In this document: in pieces, positions 50,584 through 55,227 of the stretch
Layout: each line of letters begins with the position of its first letter
Numbering within the stretch: the stretch's first letter is position 1
Assembly (NCBI GenBank): GCA_021813505.1
Contig: JAKAKI010000084.1
Location: 50,224 to 105,450 of the forward strand
Direction of reading: 5' to 3'
From: a bacterium
Lineage (GTDB): Bacteria > Zixibacteria > MSB-5A5 > WJJR01
Length of the DNA stretch: 55,227 nucleotides
Position numbers and translations under genes: made by a program
Notes under the pieces: generated by a model
What the model was told of the DNA's origin: nothing
Databases searched by the model: none
The model's input: only the letters and a program-made list of their open reading frames with translations

Positions 50584-52014
50584 CTACGCCCGGAGAGGGA
50601 TGAGGGTTGTGAGGTTGGGGACTGCGGTGATTTGTGATCCAATGGGCGGCGTGGTGAACGCTCCAATGACGGCGGCGCGGATCCAGTATCGATTGGTGTT
50701 ATTGACCAGCGTCTTCTGCCAGTCGGCGGGCATGGCGCCGCCATCACTGAAAAGCCGAATGCCGGCGTTGGCGGCATCGAAGTGGTATCCGCCCGAGACC
50801 GGGACAAAGACTATCCATTCGGCACCGTTCCAGTACGACCAGGCAACAACTCCCCCGCTGCCGACGGTGGAGAGAAGAATCCGGAGGAATGTGAACCGGT
50901 CATCGGCACCGAAGTACACGCTATCGTCGATGTGTGCGACCAGCGCCCCAGAGGCTGAATGGAAGAGATCGGCACCAGTGGCACTGGCAGCCTGTGAAGT
51001 GCGGTCGGCAAATGCGACACCGGCGTCTGCATCGAGGCAGAATACCGTGGCCAGCGTCGCGCACTGCGACAGCACGCCGGCCGGTGGAGTAAACTGGCCG
51101 CCGCTGCGATGCGACTCGAGTAGCTGATTCTGCGACGTGCCGATGGGCTGCAGAAACTGGGCATGCGGGGCATTGCTGACGTAGCTCAAGGATGGTGACG
51201 CCGCAGGATTGGTGCTGACTGTTTGCAGCGCGCCCCAGGTGGCGCCGTCGAATTCCTTGAGAAACAGCGCACCATCGGCGGCAAACAGGACACCGAGCAT
51301 CCCGTCCGGCGCCACGGCCACGGCAAGATCACGGCCGAGACCGGTACCGGTGTACAGTGTCTCCGCAGAATTCCATAGGGCGGAATCCAGGGAGATGCTC
51401 CGGTTCTTCAGTGATGTCCCACCGGCAGTGAACAGGCAGTGAAGGTACCCGGCCCGGGTGGCGAGTTTGGCATAGGGATCGGTTGTCGTGCCCGACAAGT
51501 CGGTGCCGGCATCGGCGGATCCCGCACCGAATGTCAACCCGCCGTCGGTGGATTTCTTGACGCGAATCGTGATGACACCGGCGTCATCGCGAGTCCATGC
51601 AATCCAAATTCGGTCATACGCATCGATTTGAGGGGACGGATTGCGATTTGCCGACGTGCTGGAGTCGTAAACGGTGACCGGGGTCTGCGTGGCCCAGGTG
51701 CCACTCGCGAAAGTCAGTGTTACGCAGATCAGAGCGCCGGTGGCCACTTGGGTGTACGCGATGTAGAGATTCCCCTGCCCATCCATCACGGCGGCCGCGG
51801 AATCATCGGATGCGTCGGAGATGATGTTCGCCGGGGCTGACCATGAGGTGTAGGGCGAGTCAGAGCAGGACCAGGCGATGATCGATGGCGTACGAGCGTA
51901 CACTGCGATCAGACGTCCCGCGAACGGACCGGACGGGATCCGAAACAGATGGTCCTGCGTGGGCAGTCCAGCCGGGGAGGCCGCAGTAGTGGTCGAGATC
52001 AGACGGTGGATCAT
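50584..52014 (-). CDS. Sialidase-fold-like propeller protein of phage-like module
   Basis: A 476-residue protein without signal peptide. From residue 20 to about 320 it has blade-like repeats with Asp-box-like sequences (SADAGTDLSGTTTDPYAKL, VKKSTDGGLTFGAGSADA, AVAVAPDGMLGVLFAADG), typical of BNR/sialidase-fold propellers. The C-terminal about 130 residues (STVGSGGVVAWSYWNGAEW, FSDGGAMPADWQKTLVNN, RYWIRAAVIGAFTTPPIGS) resemble receptor-binding or virion-surface modules. I propose a virion-surface protein. ATG 52014 gives MIHRLISTTTAASPA; an upstream frame to 52107 is non-homologous. Confidence 0.6.
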   Translation of the reverse strand: MIHRLISTTTAASPAGLPTQDHLFRIPSGPFAGRLIAVYARTPSIIAWSCSDSPYTSWSAPANIISDASDDSAAAVMDGQGNLYIAYTQVATGALICVTLTFASGTWATQTPVTVYDSSTSANRNPSPQIDAYDRIWIAWTRDDAGVITIRVKKSTDGGLTFGAGSADAGTDLSGTTTDPYAKLATRAGYLHCLFTAGGTSLKNRSISLDSALWNSAETLYTGTGLGRDLAVAVAPDGMLGVLFAADGALFLKEFDGATWGALQTVSTNPAASPSLSYVSNAPHAQFLQPIGTSQNQLLESHRSGGQFTPPAGVLSQCATLATVFCLDADAGVAFADRTSQAASATGADLFHSASGALVAHIDDSVYFGADDRFTFLRILLSTVGSGGVVAWSYWNGAEWIVFVPVSGGYHFDAANAGIRLFSDGGAMPADWQKTLVNNTNRYWIRAAVIGAFTTPPIGSQITAVPNLTTLIPLRA

Positions 52015-52087
52015 GGAGTGGTTGCCGATATTTCGGGATGCAAGGCAGGGGCGGCCCGATGTTGTGGCCGCCCGGTCTTCGCGTGAC

Positions 52088-52126
52088 GGTGAGACAGAGG
52101 CGCCCACACTGCGGCGCCCCTACGGG
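52088..52126. repeat. Partial R5 repeat
   Basis: GAGGCGCCCACACTGCGGCGCCCC, a degraded half of the R5 palindrome, in the gap between the major capsid gene and the propeller gene. Confidence 0.6.
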
Positions 52127-52141
52127 CCAGATATTCCTCTG

Positions 52142-53248
52142 TTACACCCAGACGCTGTCGAGGATTTTCACCGCGTCGGGGATGACCTTGGCGTAGGCGA
52201 CCGATTCGGAGATCACGGCCTCCTCGAACTTCTGCTCGATGATCTTGTCGTACTCGACCGTCAGCGGCTGCGTGATGACTTCCTCCGCGGCGAACCGTTT
52301 GTCGAATCCGATCATGCGGTCGGCGGCGACTTCATCGGAGCGCACAAGCATCGAGCCCAGCGGGCTGACCAGTTCGCCGGTTGACTGGAAACGAAAACCG
52401 GCCATGGGATCTTTGAACTCGGACATGGTCAGGATCGTCTTGATCTTGTCCTTGGCACAGATCAGCGTGTTCATCTCGAACGGATGGAGTTCCGCCCAGA
52501 AGGCCACGAGGTCGGCGTACGCCAGCGTGCCTGAGGCTGCGGTGTTGATCACGCCGGCGGCATTCTCGTTGCCATCGCCGTTGATCAGCACATCGACGAG
52601 CATGCCGAGTTTGTCGACCTGCATGCGGTACCCGATGTACCAGAGAAGCACCTTGAACTGGGTCGTGGTGCGGTGGCGCAGCGCCTTGTACGACGCCTTG
52701 AGCGCCAGGCCGTAGTCCGGGACGTCGATCGAGTTGGTGCGCTCCGTGACGAGCACGGCGGGCACATTGGCGCCATCGCCGATGGGGCGCAGCGACCAGC
52801 GCTTGTCGGAGATCGTGGCGTCGACGTCGAAGGGCGTGTAACGGTTCCCCGCCACGCGCGAGGTCGAGCCCACCAGGCCGGCGAGTTCGGGACGCATGGC
52901 CTGGCCGCGGCGGATTTCCCGCAGCATGAATTCGGGCAGAAGCGCAGGCGCGCCGCGATAGAACAGTTCCACGGTGAGCGGGCTGGCGCCGCCAACGCGA
53001 ATGCCGCGCGCCGCGAGCTGGCGTTCGAATGCATCGAGGGGCGACTCGGGCGCCGACGGGTCGTAGTCGTCGGTTTCGAGCAGTTCGGACAGGGTGAGAC
53101 CACGGGATTCGGCTTCGAGGTAAGTGTCGCGGGTGATGGTGATGTCGCGGGCGCGGGCCAGATCGACGGGGCCGGTCAGGCGGGGTTCCTCGGCGGCCTT
53201 GGTGAGCAGCACGGGGGATGTTTCAGTGAAAAGTTTGTCGAGGTCCAT
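52142..53248 (-). CDS. Phage major capsid protein (HK97-fold type, putative)
   Basis: A 368-residue protein that I read as a viral coat protein. The N-terminal about 100 residues are helical and charged (LARARDITITRDTYLEAESR), possibly a scaffold-like region. The core has VLVTERTNSIDVPDYGLALK and ASYKALRHRTTTQFKVLLW, MQVDKLGMLVDVLINGDGNE, then LICAKDKIKTILTMSEFKD and a C-terminal LTVEYDKIIEQKFEEAVISE, matching the order of E-loop, spine and A/P domain signatures in capsid proteins of tailed phages. The upstream gene is a decoration-like protein and further upstream is the protease. AGAAGGG precedes ATG 53248. Confidence 0.75.
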   Translation of the reverse strand: MDLDKLFTETSPVLLTKAAEEPRLTGPVDLARARDITITRDTYLEAESRGLTLSELLETDDYDPSAPESPLDAFERQLAARGIRVGGASPLTVELFYRGAPALLPEFMLREIRRGQAMRPELAGLVGSTSRVAGNRYTPFDVDATISDKRWSLRPIGDGANVPAVLVTERTNSIDVPDYGLALKASYKALRHRTTTQFKVLLWYIGYRMQVDKLGMLVDVLINGDGNENAAGVINTAASGTLAYADLVAFWAELHPFEMNTLICAKDKIKTILTMSEFKDPMAGFRFQSTGELVSPLGSMLVRSDEVAADRMIGFDKRFAAEEVITQPLTVEYDKIIEQKFEEAVISESVAYAKVIPDAVKILDSVWV

Positions 53249-53269
53249 TTGAGGCCCTTCTGAAAGAGA

Positions 53270-53314
53270 GTGGACGGATAGGACGGATGGGACTTATAGG
53301 ACCTATGGGTCCTA
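53270..53314. repeat. 9-bp minisatellite, five units
   Basis: GTGGACGGA, TAGGACGGA, TGGGACTTA, TAGGACCTA, TGGGTCCTA in register. It lies between the capsid and decoration genes, leaving the capsid gene RBS intact. Confidence 0.8.
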
Positions 53315-53322
53315 TGAAAAAA

Positions 53323-53745
53323 CTAGTTCAAGAGCAGGGTGCAGTCGGTGGTGCCGTTGACGGCGAGGACGGTGCCGCGAGCGATGTTGGCGCCGACGGG
53401 ATCGTTGCCGGCGAGAGCGGGTGCCTGCTTCACGGTGCCATTGGCGCCGCAGACGACGCGGTTGCCGACGACGGGATTGGTGGTGGTGATCGGAAGCGTG
53501 CAAACGCCGCCGATTTGGACAGTGGCGAGGCGATTGCCATTGTCCGCGTCGCTCAGTGTCAGACCGATCAGTTTGCCGAGCAGAATTGCATTGTCGGTGC
53601 CGGGACCGACTTCGTGGGAGGCGGTCAGGGTCACCGATTTGCCGAGGTGGATGTCGGTCAGGTCGTCGATGCCCGCGGTCTGATGGATCTTGAATGTGGC
53701 GAAGACCTCGGCCACCGATTCCAGGTTGTGGTCACGTACGGTCAT
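53323..53745 (-). CDS. Capsid decoration/stabilisation-like protein (DUF2190-like)
   Basis: A 140-residue beta-rich protein. Sequence such as KSVTLTASHEVGPGTDNAIL, GKLIGLTLSDADNGNRLATV and GNRVVCGANGTVKQAP is reminiscent of DUF2190/trimeric decoration proteins that bind HK97-fold capsids. It lies directly upstream of the capsid gene with a strong RBS (TTTGGAGGACAC), the usual order of decoration then coat in tailed phages. The assignment is tentative. Confidence 0.6.
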   Translation of the reverse strand: MTVRDHNLESVAEVFATFKIHQTAGIDDLTDIHLGKSVTLTASHEVGPGTDNAILLGKLIGLTLSDADNGNRLATVQIGGVCTLPITTTNPVVGNRVVCGANGTVKQAPALAGNDPVGANIARGTVLAVNGTTDCTLLLN

Positions 53746-53787
53746 GTGTCCTCCAAATGGGAGTGAGAACGGATTGTCAGCTGGATT

Positions 53788-54072
53788 TCAGGTTCTGAAT
53801 TCGTCGTGCGTGTTCCGGCTGCGTGCGGCATTGGGCGCCGATTCGGGATGGCGGGCGCGCGAGGCAAACGCAAGATCAAGGCGCCGGTCGACCTGGTCGG
53901 CCAGTCGGAACAACGCGGCCGCATCATCTCCCGCACTTTGAATGTGCATTTCGACCGATTCGGAGTCCGTCGTCTCCGGGTTCAAGCGCGCAAGGGCGGT
54001 CCAGCGGCGGCGGATGCGAGTGCAGAGTGCGGCCTTGGCAATCTGCCAATTGTCCGTGTTCTGATCAGTCAT
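53788..54072 (-). CDS. Hypothetical small protein of phage-like module
   Basis: A 94-residue charged, mostly helical protein, MTDQNTDNWQIAKAALCTRI ... RLADQVDRRLDLAFASRARH. No membrane segment and no recognised family. Its ATG overlaps the end of the next upstream gene by 8 bp, as in a compact operon. Confidence 0.5.
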   Translation of the reverse strand: MTDQNTDNWQIAKAALCTRIRRRWTALARLNPETTDSESVEMHIQSAGDDAAALFRLADQVDRRLDLAFASRARHPESAPNAARSRNTHDEFRT

Positions 54073-54337
54073 GGGATTGCCTCAGGATGGTTTCAATACG
54101 GCCCAGGTGCGATTGCACTTCTTCACGCAGCGATTGCAGATCGTCGCGATGCGCCACATCGGTCTTGATGATGGTTTCGATTTCGATGAGCCGCCGGTCG
54201 ATCTGCTCCACGGTCGCGCGGTCGGCCTTTTCATTCACGGTCAGGCGGATACCGTAGACGGTGCTGTAGTAGGCAGTCAAGGCGGCGGTCAGCGCGGCGA
54301 GGATGCTGCCGATGGTGCGGAGCGAGAATTTGGGCAT
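54065..54337 (-). CDS. Small coiled-coil membrane protein of phage-like module
   Basis: About 90 residues: one hydrophobic segment near residues 10-28 (IGSILAALTAALTAYYSTVY) followed by a coiled coil (VNEKADRATVEQIDRRLIEI, LQSLREEVQSHLGRIETIL). The layout is that of DUF-type phage inner-membrane or holin-associated proteins. ATG 54337 gives MPKFSLRT; the frame also opens 14 codons earlier, where an adjoining minisatellite would add STKSTKSTPSTK. Confidence 0.6.
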   Translation of the reverse strand: MPKFSLRTIGSILAALTAALTAYYSTVYGIRLTVNEKADRATVEQIDRRLIEIETIIKTDVAHRDDLQSLREEVQSHLGRIETILRQSHD

Positions 54338-54344
54338 GGTTTTC

Positions 54345-54389
54345 GTGGACGGAGTGGACTTAGTGGACTTAGTGGACAAAGTGGACGAA
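54345..54389. repeat. 9-bp minisatellite, five units
   Basis: GTGGACGGA, GTGGACTTA, GTGGACTTA, GTGGACAAA, GTGGACGAA. It lies between the protease gene stop and the coiled-coil protein start and could be translated as an STK-rich N terminus. Confidence 0.85.
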
Positions 54390-54393
54390 GAAC

Positions 54394-55227
54394 TCAGGCA
54401 CGGGTGCGGCCTAGGCCGCAGAGATAGGGCAGGCAGTGGATGGGCTGGCTGGTGCGGCGGACCCTGTGCACTGGTGAGTTGCAGGCGCGCCAGATGCCGT
54501 GGCGGTTGAAGACGAGATCACCGACGCGAAATGAGGATCGTGACACGGCGACAAGTTCATCGCAAATCGCGGGGTCCTGCGGATCGCGGCGGGCGATGAT
54601 GTAGCGGTTTGTGCCATCCGAATTGGATTGGCGGTCGAGGACAATGCCGAAGACGACGCCGGACGGGATCCCGGGCGATAGTTTGCTGAACACCGGCTCA
54701 TTGCCCAGACGCGTGCCGGGGTTTGCACCACGGTAGACCAGCGAGGTTTCGAGAATGCGGACGATGTCGCGGTATTCGTAGTGGGCAGTGGCCGCGACGC
54801 CGGATTCGTTGGTGTATTCGTGTCCCGGAACATGCTCGCAACTGCGGATATCACGCGAACAGATCGAACATTGGGGACGGCGGAACTCGAAGCCGATCGA
54901 TCCTTCCTTCACCACGCCGCCATCGATGTCCGACGCGAGCCTGTCCCCCATCGGTCCGCGCATCCAGTAAAACCAGGTCTGCACCCATTGGCGTTCGCCG
55001 TCGGCGACACACCGGGCGGCGAAATTCCGCGCGACCGGCAGACGGGAATGGTCGTGCCCGATCAGAACGGGTGAATCGATCAGCAGTTCGCAGACGCGCG
55101 CGTGTTCCTCGCGGGGGAACCGTCCGCCGTGATCGTTCACCTCATCGGAGACGATGCGCAGCGAACGGACGTACACGTCGTTCGCGTTGAGCGGTTGGGG
55201 CGGATGGATGTGATCGTTGATGAGGGC
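54394..55227 (-). CDS. Prohead protease-like protein, 5' end beyond window
   Basis: At least 277 residues, continuing past the right edge: the frame upstream of the first GTG remains open and reads ALINDHIHPPQPLNANDVYV. LIDSPVLIGHDHSRLPVARN carries the His of HK97-type prohead proteases, and GGVVKEGSIGFEFRRPQCSI the catalytic Ser in SIGF. A Cys4-like insert follows (CSICSRDIRSCEH, then GHEY), which may bind metal and is not in the HK97 enzyme. The next part, FSKLSPGIPSGVVFGIVLDR onwards, is unassigned. It heads the phage-type gene series; portal and terminase genes should lie to the right. Confidence 0.68.
   Translation of the reverse strand, partial: ALINDHIHPPQPLNANDVYVRSLRIVSDEVNDHGGRFPREEHARVCELLIDSPVLIGHDHSRLPVARNFAARCVADGERQWVQTWFYWMRGPMGDRLASDIDGGVVKEGSIGFEFRRPQCSICSRDIRSCEHVPGHEYTNESGVAATAHYEYRDIVRILETSLVYRGANPGTRLGNEPVFSKLSPGIPSGVVFGIVLDRQSNSDGTNRYIIARRDPQDPAICDELVAVSRSSFRVGDLVFNRHGIWRACNSPVHRVRRTSQPIHCLPYLCGLGRTRA

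Overview
The window is high-GC bacterial chromosome, probably from an uncultured lineage of the FCB superphylum (Zixibacteria-like candidate phyla would fit; this is inference). The main pointers are four secreted proteins with a Por/T9SS-type C-terminal sorting domain (PNPF motif, ILGQ motif, terminal KKLxLLK), TonB-dependent uptake, an Mla-type transporter, and the dense coverage of gene gaps by palindromic repeats.

Layout, left to right. 1-2.4 kb: a small Cys-rich protein and an Mla-type ABC ATPase and permease. 2.4-6.6 kb: a TPP riboswitch with its own terminator, controlling a TonB-dependent receptor and a sodium:solute symporter, read here as a thiamine uptake operon. 6.6-8 kb: a PP-loop/NFACT-R RNA-modification protein and a MITE-like palindrome. 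8-14.3 kb: nuoJKLMN (membrane arm of complex I), with a 27-bp tandem array between nuoK and nuoL. 14.4-21.4 kb: two tandem copies of a two-gene operon for secreted propeller-like proteins, with matching promoters and bracketed by copies of one repeat. 21.5-27.9 kb: methylmalonyl-CoA mutase large subunit, a REP-associated tyrosine transposase (RAYT) surrounded by its probable REP repeats, a DUF1648 protein, leuCD and two small envelope genes. 28.2-37.2 kb: nusB and a glycan or glycoprotein cluster (DUF2723, GT4, flippase-like protein, GT39, Gfo/Idh/MocA oxidoreductase). 37.4-45 kb: dnaB, a LiaF-like protein, a PD40 propeller, two type IV pilin-like genes each behind a sigma-54-like promoter, DUF6504 and der. 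45.3-55.2 kb: a second MITE copy and a leftward phage-type structural module (prohead protease cut by the window edge, small membrane protein, decoration-like protein, major capsid protein, propeller-like protein, connector-like protein, small unknowns) followed by two signal-peptide proteins (DNRLRE-like and Ig-like).

How the parts connect. The riboswitch ties vitamin B1 status to outer- and inner-membrane uptake. The secreted propeller proteins presumably leave through a type IX secretion system encoded elsewhere, and the glycosyltransferase cluster could modify surface products. The non-coding DNA is unusually structured: at least eight families of dispersed palindromes and a set of 9-bp minisatellites occupy nearly every gap over 200 bp, sometimes running into gene ends. 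No tRNA, rRNA or CRISPR array was seen. Family assignments come from reading the protein sequences by eye; no database search was possible.
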